DNA of 64,000 bases, taken from contig NZ_JARXYJ010000001.1 in the NCBI RefSeq assembly GCF_029894425.1, positions 7,956,501 through 8,020,500 of the forward strand, read 5' to 3'. How positions within the stretch are numbered: the first letter of the stretch is position 1; every line of letters begins with the position of its first letter. Below are positions 33,921 through 42,700 of the stretch, in pieces. A model generated the notes under the pieces. It was given only the letters and a program-made list of their open reading frames with translations, searched no databases and was not told where the DNA came from. A program made the position numbers and the translations under genes. Origin of the DNA: Streptomyces sp. SAI-127. Lineage in GTDB: Bacteria; Actinomycetota; Actinomycetes; Streptomycetales; Streptomycetaceae.

Positions 33921-34439
33921 TCAGGCGGAGGGAGTGGGGGAGAGGGGCCCGATGCGGTAGAGGACCTCGGGGTCGTGCGGCCCGTCGGGGAACAGGCTGG
34001 TGTCGAACAGCACCTCGCGCTCCAGGCCGGCGCCACGGCGTTCGGCGAACGCCGTGAACAGCCGCTTGGAGGCGGTGTTGCCCGGCGTGATGGTGGTCTC
34101 GACGGTGGTCAGCCCGCGCTCGGCGGCGAGCCGCGCGGTCAGTCCGTCGAGCAGGGCGGCGGCGAGTCCGCGGCCGCGGTACGCCGAGTCCACCGCCACC
34201 TGCCAGACGAGCAGGGTGCCGGGTCGGTCCGGGCGGACGTACCCGGTGACGAAGCCGATCGGTTCCCCGCTGTCGTTCCGTGCGACGGCCGACGTGGCGG
34301 CGAAGTCGCGGCACCACAGCAGATAGCTGTACGACGAGTTCAGGTCGAGGACCTCGGAGTCACGGGCGATCCGCCACAGTGCGGCTCCGTCCGCGACCGT
34401 CGGCCGGTCGATTTGCAGGTCTGCTTGTGCGGCAGTCAT
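33921..34439 (-). CDS. ectA: L-2,4-diaminobutyrate N-acetyltransferase
   Basis: A 172-residue GNAT enzyme that acetylates diaminobutyrate. ATG 34439 gives [20 protein letters not shown], the usual actinobacterial EctA N-terminus. The acetyl-CoA loop is [15 protein letters not shown]. No Shine-Dalgarno is visible before this ATG, and the 25 bp upstream are AT-rich for this genome, so the message may be leaderless or very short-leadered. It is the first gene of ectABCD, and the roughly 340 bp upstream should carry the osmotic control region. Confidence 0.93.
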   Translation of the reverse strand: MTAAQADLQIDRPTVADGAALWRIARDSEVLDLNSSYSYLLWCRDFAATSAVARNDSGEPIGFVTGYVRPDRPGTLLVWQVAVDSAYRGRGLAAALLDGLTARLAAERGLTTVETTITPGNTASKRLFTAFAERRGAGLEREVLFDTSLFPDGPHDPEVLYRIGPLSPTPSA

Positions 34440-34779
34440 GCGAATTGAATTTACCGAGGGAGATTCAAAATTGCATCGTCGGGTGGGGTTACATGCGGGC
34501 GCTCCATGTGTTATCACGCGGGCGCGCGCCGACGCGCAAGAAGTGACCGTTATGTACCGTTAAGCCCAGCAAATAAGGGGCAAATGGATCACGATGTGTA
34601 ACGCGTCACAAGCATGTAACCCCCACGAGATCTACCCGAATTCAACCGCTTCGCGTTCGCAGAATCTTTGCGTTTAGGTCCAGGGAAAGCGGGCAGAAGA
34701 ATACGGGAAGCTGTTCTCTGATAAACACCGGAATTACTCTGACAATTATGTCCCGGTTAATGAAAATGCCGGCCGCGGG
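34440..34779. other. AT-rich intergenic region upstream of ectA
   Basis: About 340 bp with no gene. It is strikingly AT-rich for this genome (stretches such as TTAATGAAAATG and AATTATG). It holds a close direct repeat (ACCGTTATGT then ACCGTTAAG, 34545-34565) and two GTAAC-type repeats near 34600 and 34617. It should include the osmotic and thermal control of ectABCD, but I cannot point to one convincing -35/-10 pair. The left 3' side follows the minus-strand aminotransferase. Confidence 0.5.
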
Positions 34780-35880
34780 CTACCGCCACGCGTCCTCCGC
34801 GGCGCGCAGCGCGCCTTCCACGTCGACCGCGAGTCCCTTCTCCCGCAGCGCCGCGCCCAGTGCCGCCAGGCTCGCCCGCACGGCACCCCGCGTCGCGTCC
34901 ACCCCGTAGTGGTTGACCCGGATCATCTCCTTGGCCAGCGCGCCCCCGCCCGCGGCCAGCGGCAGCGCGGGGTCGGAGGCCAGCGCCCGGGCGACGAGTT
35001 CGGACGCCACCAGGCCGGAGGGGGAGCGCAGCGTCGTGGCGACCGGTGCGGCCTCGCGGTCCTCGTACACATAGGGCTCCAGACCGGCGCCCAGCACCCG
35101 CGCCCCCGCCCGGGTCGCCGCGGCGGCGGCCCGGTGCCGGCCCATCACCGCATCCAGTCCGTCCGCCTCGATCCGCTCGACGCACGCCTCCAGCGCCAGC
35201 ATCTCCAGCTGTGCCGGAGCGTGCAGCAGGGCCTTCCGGCCGCCGTCGATCCAGCGCTCCTTCCAGTCGAGCAGCGAGAGATACGACCGCCGCGGCGCCG
35301 CCGGATTCGCGGCCATCCGGGCCCACGCCCGCTCGCTCACCGACACCGCCGACACACCGGCCGGCCCGCCCATCGCCTTCTGTGCCCCGATCACACACAG
35401 GTCCACGCCCCACGCGTCCGGCAGCACCGGCTCCGCCCCCACGGAGGCGACCGCGTCCAGATAGAACAGCGCCCCCTGCCGCCGTACGACCTCACCGATC
35501 TCCGCGACCGGATTGGTGTTGCCGGTCGCCGCCTCCGCGTGCACCAGCGACACGAAGTCGATCGACGGGTGCTCCTCGAAGGCCGCGGAGATCTGCTCGG
35601 CCGTCACCGCCGTGTGGAACGGCACCGCGAGGTCGATCACCGTCGCACCGCAGTCCCTCAGCCAGTTCCCGAAGGTCTGCCCGTACGGACCGGTGATGAC
35701 GTTCAGCGCGGTCGTATCCGGACCGGCGGTGGAGCGGATCGCCCCCTCCAGCGGCAGCAGCGCCTCGCCCTGCATGATCACGACGTCCTGCTCGGTCCGC
35801 AGCAGCCGCGCCACGCGGTCCTCGATCGAGGCGAACTGTGCCGCGCCGAGCGGCGCCAGATCCAGGAAGGGGTGCGTCAC
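34780..35880 (-). CDS. Alanine--glyoxylate-type aminotransferase (class V)
   Basis: About 366 residues from GTG 35880 (GAAGAGAG upstream); a GTG seven codons earlier is an alternative. It is a fold-type I class V aminotransferase: VIMQGEALLPLEGAIRS, NVITGPYGQTFGNW, LVHAEAATGNTNPV, YLDAVASVGAEPV with the PLP Asp, and CVIGAQKAMGGPAGVS with the Schiff-base Lys. This matches alanine-glyoxylate or serine-glyoxylate/pyruvate enzymes. It is read toward ectABCD but a 340-bp gap separates them. On the other side it is divergent from an amino-acid importer, which may supply or share its substrate. Confidence 0.83.
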   Translation of the reverse strand: MTHPFLDLAPLGAAQFASIEDRVARLLRTEQDVVIMQGEALLPLEGAIRSTAGPDTTALNVITGPYGQTFGNWLRDCGATVIDLAVPFHTAVTAEQISAAFEEHPSIDFVSLVHAEAATGNTNPVAEIGEVVRRQGALFYLDAVASVGAEPVLPDAWGVDLCVIGAQKAMGGPAGVSAVSVSERAWARMAANPAAPRRSYLSLLDWKERWIDGGRKALLHAPAQLEMLALEACVERIEADGLDAVMGRHRAAAAATRAGARVLGAGLEPYVYEDREAAPVATTLRSPSGLVASELVARALASDPALPLAAGGGALAKEMIRVNHYGVDATRGAVRASLAALGAALREKGLAVDVEGALRAAEDAWR

Positions 35881-35991
35881 GACGGTGCTCTCTTCGCTCA
35901 CTGGGGTAGACGTGACGAGCGTAACCGTTCCTCCTCCACCCCCGACGACCGGCGACTTCCTAGGCTGAACGGCCTCGCAACCATCGGTTTG

Positions 35992-36021
35992 GTTTGAGAG
36001 ACTCAAACTTCTCCTTATAAT
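35992..36021 (+). promoter_or_regulatory. Promoter and operator of the amino-acid ABC operon
   Basis: TTTGAG (35993-35998), a 17-bp spacer and TATAAT (36016-36021) form a near-consensus housekeeping promoter, with the GTG start 34 bp further on. A perfect 7-bp inverted repeat, GTTTGAG-AGA-CTCAAAC (35992-36008), covers the -35 box. A repressor bound there would block RNA polymerase directly. Confidence 0.75.
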
Positions 36022-36054
36022 CGGAACCCACAGTTCCCCCACAGGAGGCCTTCC

Positions 36055-36906
36055 GTGAACACCCTCTCCGGGCGCCGGACCCGCGTCCTGGCCGCCACCA
36101 CCGCGACGGCCGGGCTCCTGCTCGTCGCTGCCTGTACCTCCAGTGACGACGGCGGCAGCGGTTCGAAGACCGCCGCGGGCGGGGTCGAACTGGCCAAGGG
36201 CGGACAGCTCACCACCTGTACCCACCTGCCGTACCCGCCCTTCCAGTCGGAGATCGACGGCAAGGTCCAGGGCTTCGACGTCTCGCTCATCGACCTGGTC
36301 GCCAAGGACCTGGGCGTGAAGCAGAAGGTCCTCGACACCCCCTTCGAGAACTTCAAGACCGGCGCCTTCCTCAACTCGGGCGATTGCGACCTGGCCGCGG
36401 CCGGCATGACCATCACCGAGGAGCGCAAGAAGAACGTCGACTTCTCGGACCCCTACTTCGACGCCACCCAGGCACTCCTGGTCGCCAAGGGCAGCGGGAT
36501 CTCCTCGCTCGCCGACGCCAAGGCGAAGAAGGTCAAGCTCGGCGCCCAGGCGCAGACCACCGGCGAGGACTACGTCAAGAGCCAGGGCTTCGACCCGGTC
36601 TCCTTCGAGTCCTCCGACGCCGTCCTCAACGGCCTGCGCTCCGGCCAGGTCAAGGCCGTCGTCATCGACTACCCCGTCGTCCAGGGCTGGCTCAAGGACA
36701 AGGCCAACGCCGACGCCTTCCAGGTCGCCGACAACATCAACACCGGTGAGCAGTACGGCTTCACGGTGAAGAAGGGCAACACCAAGCTGCTGGCCGCCGT
36801 CAACAAGGCGCTCGCGGACGCCAAGGCCGACGGCACGTACAAGAAGCTCTACGAGAAGTGGATCGGTCCGTACGACGAGTCGGCCGCGTCTCCCTCCGCC
36901 TCATGA
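36055..36906 (+). CDS. Polar amino-acid ABC transporter substrate-binding lipoprotein (family 3)
   Basis: A 283-residue binding protein from GTG 36055 with AGGAGG upstream. The signal peptide ends in a lipobox (LLLVAAC, Cys27). The mature part has the family 3 fold: [54 protein letters not shown] (helical hinge signature) and [12 protein letters not shown] at the end. It delivers a polar amino acid or related solute to the permease next door. Its TGA overlaps the permease ATG. Ligand identity cannot be read off. Confidence 0.9.
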   Translation: MNTLSGRRTRVLAATTATAGLLLVAACTSSDDGGSGSKTAAGGVELAKGGQLTTCTHLPYPPFQSEIDGKVQGFDVSLIDLVAKDLGVKQKVLDTPFENFKTGAFLNSGDCDLAAAGMTITEERKKNVDFSDPYFDATQALLVAKGSGISSLADAKAKKVKLGAQAQTTGEDYVKSQGFDPVSFESSDAVLNGLRSGQVKAVVIDYPVVQGWLKDKANADAFQVADNINTGEQYGFTVKKGNTKLLAAVNKALADAKADGTYKKLYEKWIGPYDESAASPSAS

Positions 36907-37736
36907 CCGCGACGGACACGCAACTCCAGCCTCGCAAAAAGGGCCTGACCCGACGTCAGAAGCGCAGCCTGTCCCGTGGCGTCCAGTACGTCGTCTTCGT
37001 CGGCGTCGTGATCGCCTTCGCGGTCTCGGCGGACTGGGGGCGGCTGAAGAACCAGTTCGCGCAGGCGGACATCGCCGACCAGATGTTCCCCGACGTCATC
37101 ACCCTGGCGCTGAAGAACACCGTGCTCTACACGCTGTCCGGCTTCGTCGTCGGACTCGTCCTCGGCATGGTCATCGCGCTGATGCGGCTGTCCTCGGTGG
37201 GCCCGTACCGCTGGTTCGCCGGCGTCTACATCGAGATCTTCCGCGGTCTGCCCGCGCTGCTGATCTTCATCTTCATCGGCGTGGCCGTACCGCTCGCGTT
37301 TCCCGGTACGGAGATCATCGGCGGCACGTACGGCAAGGTCGCCCTCGCGCTCGGTCTGGTCGCGGCGGCGTACATGGCGGAGACGATCCGCGCGGGCATC
37401 CAGGCGGTGCCCAAGGGGCAGATGGAGGCGGCCCGTTCGCTGGGCTTCTCACCGGCCCGCGCGATGGCCTCGATCATCATCCCGCAGGCGTTCCGGATCA
37501 TCCTCCCGCCGCTGACCAACGAGTTGGTGCTCCTGTTCAAGGACTCCTCCCTCGTGCTGTTCCTCGGCGTCACCCTGGAGGAGCGCGAACTGTCCAAGTA
37601 CGGCCGCGACCTGGCCAGTACGACCGCCAACTCCACGCCGATCCTCGTCGCGGGGCTGTGCTATCTGCTGGTGACGATCCCGCTCGGGTTCGTGGTCCGC
37701 CGCATGGAGGCCAAGGCCCAGGAGGCCGTGAAATGA
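36903..37736 (+). CDS. Polar amino-acid ABC transporter permease
   Basis: A 277-residue inner-membrane protein of the His/Glu/Gln/Arg type. ATG 36903 overlaps the preceding stop (ATGA). Several membrane helices are followed by the EAA loop ([21 protein letters not shown]) that contacts the ATPase. The single permease gene implies a homodimer in the complex. The 4-nt overlaps on both sides point to balanced expression of the three subunits. Confidence 0.92.
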   Translation: MTATDTQLQPRKKGLTRRQKRSLSRGVQYVVFVGVVIAFAVSADWGRLKNQFAQADIADQMFPDVITLALKNTVLYTLSGFVVGLVLGMVIALMRLSSVGPYRWFAGVYIEIFRGLPALLIFIFIGVAVPLAFPGTEIIGGTYGKVALALGLVAAAYMAETIRAGIQAVPKGQMEAARSLGFSPARAMASIIIPQAFRIILPPLTNELVLLFKDSSLVLFLGVTLEERELSKYGRDLASTTANSTPILVAGLCYLLVTIPLGFVVRRMEAKAQEAVK

Positions 37737-38515
37737 CCGTTGAGACGAGCCGGCCGGAGATCGAAGTACGGGGCCTGCACAAGTCGTTCGGCACCAACGA
37801 GGTCCTCAAGGGCATCGACCTGGAGATCGGCCAGGGCGAGGTCGTCTGTGTGATCGGGCCCTCCGGCTCGGGCAAGTCGACGCTGCTGCGGTGCGTGAAC
37901 CTCCTGGAGGAGCCCACGAAGGGCCAGGTCTTCGTCGGCGGCACCGAACTCACCGACCCCGACGTCGACATCGACGCCGTACGCCGCCGTATCGGCATGG
38001 TCTTCCAGCAGTTCAACCTGTTCCCCCACCTCACGGTGACCGAGAACCTCACACTGCCGCAGCGCAGGGTCCTGAGGCGGGACAAGGCACAGGCGGCCCA
38101 GGTGGCCGCCGAGAACCTGGAGCGCGTGGGCCTGTCGGAGAAGGCCAACGCCTACCCCGCCTCCCTCTCCGGCGGACAGCAGCAGCGGGTCGCGATCGCC
38201 CGCTCGCTGTCCATGGGCCCCGAGGTGATGCTCTTCGACGAGCCGACCTCGGCCCTGGACCCGGAGCTGGTGGGCGACGTCCTCGCGGTCATGCGGATGC
38301 TCGCCCGGGAGGGCATGACGATGATGGTCGTCACCCACGAGATGACCTTCGCCCGCGAGGTCGCCGACCGGGTCGTCTTCATGGACGACGGAACGATCGT
38401 CGAGGACGGCACCCCGGCCCAGGTGATCGGCGCCCCGCGCCACGAACGCACCCGCCACTTCCTCTCCCGGCTCCTCGACCCGGCGATGGCCGACGTGGAG
38501 GAGGACGGCGCCTGA
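37733..38515 (+). CDS. Polar amino-acid ABC transporter ATP-binding protein (GlnQ type)
   Basis: A 260-residue ABC ATPase. Walker A is GPSGSGKST, the Q-loop [13 protein letters not shown], the signature LSGGQQQR, Walker [15 protein letters not shown] and the switch VVTHEM. The sequence follows the GlnQ/HisP family closely, including [19 protein letters not shown] 37733 overlaps the permease stop. It energises import of an amino acid or a related zwitterion. The following PIG-L and amidohydrolase genes may act on what is imported. Confidence 0.95.
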   Translation: MTVETSRPEIEVRGLHKSFGTNEVLKGIDLEIGQGEVVCVIGPSGSGKSTLLRCVNLLEEPTKGQVFVGGTELTDPDVDIDAVRRRIGMVFQQFNLFPHLTVTENLTLPQRRVLRRDKAQAAQVAAENLERVGLSEKANAYPASLSGGQQQRVAIARSLSMGPEVMLFDEPTSALDPELVGDVLAVMRMLAREGMTMMVVTHEMTFAREVADRVVFMDDGTIVEDGTPAQVIGAPRHERTRHFLSRLLDPAMADVEEDGA

Positions 38516-38570
38516 AAAGGGACGTACGTTCCCCTGTCGCTCGACGCCGGACAACCGCCATCATTCGGGC

Positions 38571-39362
38571 ATGACGACTCTCGACGACACGGGCGGCTTC
38601 GGAGCGGGCGGCACCCTGGCCCCGCTGCCGGAGGACTGGGAGCGCTGCCTCGCTGTGGCGGCGCACCCGGACGACATCGAGTACGGGACGGCGTCCGCGG
38701 TGGCCCGCTGGACAGCGCAGGGCAAGCGGGTCACGTATCTGCTGGCCACCCGCGGCGAGGCGGGCATCGACGGGCTGCACCCGGACCGGGCGGCCCCCCT
38801 GCGCGAGGCCGAGGAGCGGGCGGGCGCGCGTGAAGTGGGCGTGGACACCGTGGAGTTCCTCGACCACCGCGACGGGATGATCGAGGAGGGCCCGCTCCTG
38901 CGCCGCGACATCGTGCGGATCATCCGCCGGCACCGGCCCGAGGTCGTGGTGACGGGGGCGTACACCGTGCGGATGGTCGCCGGGGTGGTCAACCAGGCCG
39001 ACCACCGCGTGGTGGGCCTGGCCGCGCTCGACGCGGCACGCGACGCCGGCAACCGGTGGATCTTCCCGGAACTCGCCGACGAGGGCCTCGAGCCCTGGGG
39101 CGGCGTCCGCTTCGTGGCCGTCGCCGGCACCGACCGCCCCACCCACGGCGTGGACGTCTCCGGCGAACCCCTGGAGCGGGGCATCGCCTCCCTGTCGGCG
39201 CACGCCGAGTACACCAAGGGCCTGGGGACCGGAGCCTTCGAGCCGCGCCCCTTCCTGACCTGGGCGGCCCGGCAGGGCGGACCCGCCCTCGGCGTCGAGG
39301 CGGCGGTCCTCTTCGACGTCCACCAGCTCGCCTTCGAGGGACCACCGCCCTGGGAGCAGTGA
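38571..39362 (+). CDS. PIG-L family deacetylase (MshB/LmbE-like)
   Basis: A 263-residue zinc-dependent N-deacetylase. The metal motif AHPDD (near residues 30-34) and the second His block (QADHRVVG) match the LmbE/PIG-L family, which removes acetyl groups from GlcNAc-type or other acylated amines (MshB and Mca in mycothiol biology are relatives). It lies 55 nt after the ABC ATPase and 25 nt before the amidohydrolase, on the same strand. Whether it is in the same transcript is uncertain. The substrate is unknown. No clear Shine-Dalgarno precedes ATG 38571. Confidence 0.8.
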   Translation: MTTLDDTGGFGAGGTLAPLPEDWERCLAVAAHPDDIEYGTASAVARWTAQGKRVTYLLATRGEAGIDGLHPDRAAPLREAEERAGAREVGVDTVEFLDHRDGMIEEGPLLRRDIVRIIRRHRPEVVVTGAYTVRMVAGVVNQADHRVVGLAALDAARDAGNRWIFPELADEGLEPWGGVRFVAVAGTDRPTHGVDVSGEPLERGIASLSAHAEYTKGLGTGAFEPRPFLTWAARQGGPALGVEAAVLFDVHQLAFEGPPPWEQ

Positions 39363-39387
39363 CCTTCCCCTGGCTAGGGTGCGGTGC

Positions 39388-40479
39388 ATGAACGATCGCA
39401 CGGTGCTGCACGTGAAGGGCCGGATCCTGGCCGGCCCCGAGGACGTCCGGGACGAGCTGTGGGTGGTCGACGGGCGGATCTCCTACGACCGCCCCGTCGC
39501 CGCCCGTGACATCCGCACGGTGTCGGGCTGGGCGCTGCCCGGTCTGGTGGACGCGCACTGCCATGTGGGTCTGGGCCCGCACGGCCCGGTCGACCAGGAC
39601 GTGGCCGAGAAGCAGGCCCTGGCCGACCGGGAGGCCGGCACCCTGCTGATCCGCGACGCCGGGTCACCCTCCGACACGCGGTGGGTGGACGACCGCGAGG
39701 ACCTGCCGAAGATCATCAGGGCCGGTCGGCACATCGCCCGCACCCGCCGCTACATCCGCGACTACGCCTGGGAGATCGAGCCCGCGGACCTCGTCGCGTA
39801 CGTCGCGCAGGAGGCCCGGCGGGGTGACGGCTGGGTCAAGCTGGTCGGCGACTGGATCGACCGCGAGGTGGGCGACCTGGCCCCCAACTGGCCCCGGGAC
39901 GCCATCGAGGCGGCGATCGCGGAGGCCCACCGCCTGGGCGCCCGGGTCACCGCGCACTGCTTCGCCGAGAACTCCCTGAAGGACCTGGTCGAGTCCGGCA
40001 TCGACTGCGTCGAACACGCGACGGGCCTCACGGAGGACCTGATCCCGCTGTTCGTCTCCCGGGGCGTCGCGATCGTGCCGACCCTGGTCAACATCGCGAC
40101 CTTCCCGAAGCTCGCGGACGGCGGCGAGTCCAGGTTCCCCCGCTGGTCCGCCCATATGCGCCGGCTCCACGAACGCCGCTACGACACCGTACGGAACGCC
40201 TACGACGCCGGCATCCCGGTCTACGTCGGCACGGACGCGGGCGGCACCCTCCCGCACGGCCTGGTCGCGGCGGAGGTCGCGGAACTGGTGACGGCCGGCA
40301 TCCCCCCGCTTCAGGCCCTGTCGGCGACGGCATGGGGTGCCCGGAAGTGGCTGGGACGCCCCGGCCTTGAAGAGGGCGCCGCCGCGGACCTGGTGGTGTA
40401 CGAACGGGACCCGCGCACGGACGTACGCGTCCTGGCGAACCCGCTCCGGATCGTGCTGAACGGCCGGGTGGTGCAGTAG
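39388..40479 (+). CDS. Amidohydrolase family protein (imidazolonepropionase/prolidase-like)
   Basis: A 363-residue metal-dependent hydrolase. The TIM-barrel metal ligands are visible: the HxH pair in LVDAHCHVGLG, His in RVTAHCFAEN, His in CVEHATG and Asp in VGTDAGGTLPHG. An N-terminal and a C-terminal beta strand set form the small composite domain (GRILAGPEDVRDELWVVDGR, ADLVVYERDPRTDV). This pattern is that of imidazolonepropionase and Xaa-Pro dipeptidase-like amidohydrolases. With the PIG-L gene just before it, it probably processes an acylated or cyclic amide. ATG 39388 is preferred to GTG 39379. Substrate unknown. Confidence 0.83.
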   Translation: MNDRTVLHVKGRILAGPEDVRDELWVVDGRISYDRPVAARDIRTVSGWALPGLVDAHCHVGLGPHGPVDQDVAEKQALADREAGTLLIRDAGSPSDTRWVDDREDLPKIIRAGRHIARTRRYIRDYAWEIEPADLVAYVAQEARRGDGWVKLVGDWIDREVGDLAPNWPRDAIEAAIAEAHRLGARVTAHCFAENSLKDLVESGIDCVEHATGLTEDLIPLFVSRGVAIVPTLVNIATFPKLADGGESRFPRWSAHMRRLHERRYDTVRNAYDAGIPVYVGTDAGGTLPHGLVAAEVAELVTAGIPPLQALSATAWGARKWLGRPGLEEGAAADLVVYERDPRTDVRVLANPLRIVLNGRVVQ

Positions 40480-40572
40480 GCCCCGGGCCGCCGCGCGGCA
40501 TTCTCCCGGATGGCACAGCGGCGGTAGTGGCCGTGGTGAGCGTCCTCCTGGCGCGCCGCCCCAACGGCTGAC

Positions 40573-40678
40573 TGAGAGCGCTTTCACTCGCGTTCACGCG
40601 TGAGAGTACCCACCTGACCTGCGTCAACTCACCAGCTTTGTCAGAACTGTTGACCCATGCATGAAAGCGCTTTAACTT
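40573..40678 (+). promoter_or_regulatory. LacI-type operators and promoter of the sugar ABC operon
   Basis: Two LacI/GalR-type palindromes, TGAGAGCGCTTTCA (40573-40586) and TGAAAGCGCTTTAA (40662-40675), share the AGCGCT centre. The second lies exactly between TTGACC (40650-40655) and TAACTT (40673-40678), a -35/-10 pair with 17-bp spacing. Binding there would repress directly. The regulator is most likely the LacI protein at 44370. Confidence 0.8.
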
Positions 40679-40714
40679 CCTCTTCGGTCTGACCCACCAG
40701 GAAGAGGGAGAGCC

Positions 40715-41620
40715 TTGGCAGTCGTACGACGAAAACGCTTCCAGAGCAGAGCTCTTTTCCTGCTGATGCTGCCCGGCCTCGCCTACTTCCTGCTCTTCCA
40801 CTACGGCGCGCTGGTCGGCAACGTCATCGCGTTCAAGGAGTACGTCCCCTTCGACGGCCTGTGGGGCAGCCCCTGGACCGGACTCGGCAACTTCCGGCGG
40901 ATGTTCGAGGACACCGCGTTCTGGGACTCGGTGCTCAACACCGTCTGGATCGCCGTCCTCCAACTCGTCTTCTACTTCCCGGTCCCGCTCGGCCTCGCCC
41001 TGCTGCTGCACAGCCTCACCCGGAGCAGCGTCCGCCGGTTCGTGCAGTCGGTCGCCTATCTCCCGCACTTCATCTCATGGGTGATCGTCGTCGCCCTCTT
41101 CCAGCAGCTGCTCGGCGACACCGGACTGCTCAACTCCGGCCTGGACGGCATGGGGTTGCACACCGTCGACATCATCGGCAACCCCGACGCCTTCAAGCCG
41201 CTCGTCGTCGCCCAGGTCATCTGGAAGGACGCCGGGTGGGGCACGATCATCTTCCTCGCCGCCCTCGCCCAGGTCGACGAGCAGCAGTACGAGGCCGCCG
41301 CGATCGACGGAGCGGGCCCCTGGCGGCGCTTCTGGCACGTCACCCTGCCCGCCATCCGCCCGGTGATCGTGCTGCTGCTGATCATGCGGCTCGGCGACAT
41401 CCTCTCGGTCGGTTTCGAGCAGATGCTGCTCCAGCGCGACGCGGTGGGCCCCGAGGCCTCCGAGATCATCGACACCTTCGTCTACTACCAGGGCATCGTC
41501 GGCGGCGACTACGGATTCGCCGCCGCCGCGGGCCTGTTCAAGGGCGTCGTCGGCGCCCTTCTCGTCTACGCCGCCAACAAGGTCGCCCACCGCCTCGGCG
41601 AACAGGGGGTCTACAAGTGA
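40715..41620 (+). CDS. Carbohydrate ABC transporter permease (LplB type)
   Basis: A 301-residue permease starting at TTG 40715 behind GAAGAGGGAG. Six membrane helices and the EAA loop (YEAAAIDGAGPWRRFWHVTLP) identify the MalF-like subunit. The opening LLMLPGLAYFLLFHYGALVGNVIAFKEY is typical of the LplB/YteP group that imports pectic or algal oligosaccharides. Its stop overlaps the next GTG. No ATPase is encoded here; a shared MsiK-like ATPase is the usual Streptomyces solution. Confidence 0.9.
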   Translation: MAVVRRKRFQSRALFLLMLPGLAYFLLFHYGALVGNVIAFKEYVPFDGLWGSPWTGLGNFRRMFEDTAFWDSVLNTVWIAVLQLVFYFPVPLGLALLLHSLTRSSVRRFVQSVAYLPHFISWVIVVALFQQLLGDTGLLNSGLDGMGLHTVDIIGNPDAFKPLVVAQVIWKDAGWGTIIFLAALAQVDEQQYEAAAIDGAGPWRRFWHVTLPAIRPVIVLLLIMRLGDILSVGFEQMLLQRDAVGPEASEIIDTFVYYQGIVGGDYGFAAAAGLFKGVVGALLVYAANKVAHRLGEQGVYK

Positions 41621-42504
41621 GTGCCCAGGCCCGTCCGGGATGGATGGAGAAACCGAAGCCGGTCACGCAGGCCGCGAAGGCGGTGGCCCTGGTTGCCGTC
41701 GTGCTGCTGGTCTGTGTGCCGTTCCTCGTCATCGTGTCGACCTCGCTCGCCTCCACCGAGGAGGTCGTCGACAACGGGGGCTGGGTGCTGTGGCCCACCG
41801 AACCCTCGCTCAAGGCCTATCGCGACATCCTCGACGGCGGCATCGTCACCCACGCACTGGGCGTCAGCGTCGGCGTCACGGTCGTGGGGACCCTGCTGAG
41901 CCTCCTGTGCACGGTCACCCTCGCCTACGCCCTCGCCCGCCCCGGGGTCTTCGGCGGCCGGCCGGTACTCCTCCTGGTCCTGTTCACCTTCCTCTTCCCG
42001 CCCGGCATGATCCCGAGCTTCCTGCTGGTCAAGGAGCTCGGCCTGCTGGACAGTTACGCCTCGCTGGTCCTGCCCGTCCTGGTCAACGTCTTCAACCTGG
42101 TCGTCCTGCGCGGGTTCTTCCAGGGCATCCCCGACGAGCTCTACGAGGCCGCGCGCCTCGACGGGGCGGGGGACCTGCGGGTGCTGGTCTCCGTCGTACT
42201 GCCACTGTCCAAGGCCGCGTTGGCCGTCGTGGGGCTCTTCTACGCGGTGGCCTACTGGAACTCCTGGTTCTACGCCTCCCTCTACCTGGAGAGCGACCAC
42301 TGGCCCCTCCAACAGGTGCTGCGCACCTACGTGGTGGCCGGATCCGGGCTCACCGACGCCACCACCGGCGAGGGCACCGTCACCGCCCCGCAGACCGTGC
42401 AGATGGCGGTCCTCGTGATCGCCACCGTGCCGATCCTTCTGATCTACCCCTTCCTCCAGAAGTACTTCACCAAGGGCGTGCTCACCGGCGCCATCAAGAG
42501 CTGA
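41617..42504 (+). CDS. Carbohydrate ABC transporter permease (YtcP type)
   Basis: A 295-residue MalG-like permease. GTG 41617 overlaps the preceding TGA (GTGA). Features include the first helix (AVALVAVVLLVCVPFLVIV), the STSLAS turn, a GMIPSFLLVKELGLLDSYAS segment split over two helices, and the EAA loop (YEAARLDGAGDLRVL). The C-terminus FLQKYFTKGVLTGAIKS is the hallmark of the YtcP/LplC group. It pairs with the LplB-type subunit upstream and the lipoprotein downstream. Confidence 0.92.
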   Translation: MSAQARPGWMEKPKPVTQAAKAVALVAVVLLVCVPFLVIVSTSLASTEEVVDNGGWVLWPTEPSLKAYRDILDGGIVTHALGVSVGVTVVGTLLSLLCTVTLAYALARPGVFGGRPVLLLVLFTFLFPPGMIPSFLLVKELGLLDSYASLVLPVLVNVFNLVVLRGFFQGIPDELYEAARLDGAGDLRVLVSVVLPLSKAALAVVGLFYAVAYWNSWFYASLYLESDHWPLQQVLRTYVVAGSGLTDATTGEGTVTAPQTVQMAVLVIATVPILLIYPFLQKYFTKGVLTGAIKS

Positions 42505-42570
42505 CGTCGGGGGTGTCATTTTGATCAGCTCGTCGTGGTCATCGGCCCCTTCCTCCGCCTTGCAGCTGCA

Positions 42571-42617
42571 CGCTCCCCACTCTCGGCTTCGCTCGAGCGG
42601 GGGGACCCCATGGCCCC
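42571..42617. repeat. Streptomyces-type palindromic repeat before the binding-protein gene
   Basis: GCTCCCCACTCTCGGCTTCG then CTCGAGCGGGGGGACCCC folds into a hairpin (CTCCCC/GGGGGG arms with an inner CGGCTTCGCTCG loop). This sequence is a familiar intergenic repeat of Streptomyces genomes (from memory). It lies in the 196-bp gap between the second permease and the binding protein and might adjust expression of the two parts of the operon. Confidence 0.65.
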
Positions 42618-42700
42618 GGTCGGGTCAGCCAACAAGCACCGTTCCGCACAGCCGACCTGATCCACATGACACGCCCAAGCCGACACGAGGTGATTCACCC

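Noticed and set aside
40573..40675. DNA loop between the two LacI sites
   Set aside because: The centres are 89 bp apart, about half a helical turn out of phase, so a simple repression loop is not supported by geometry.
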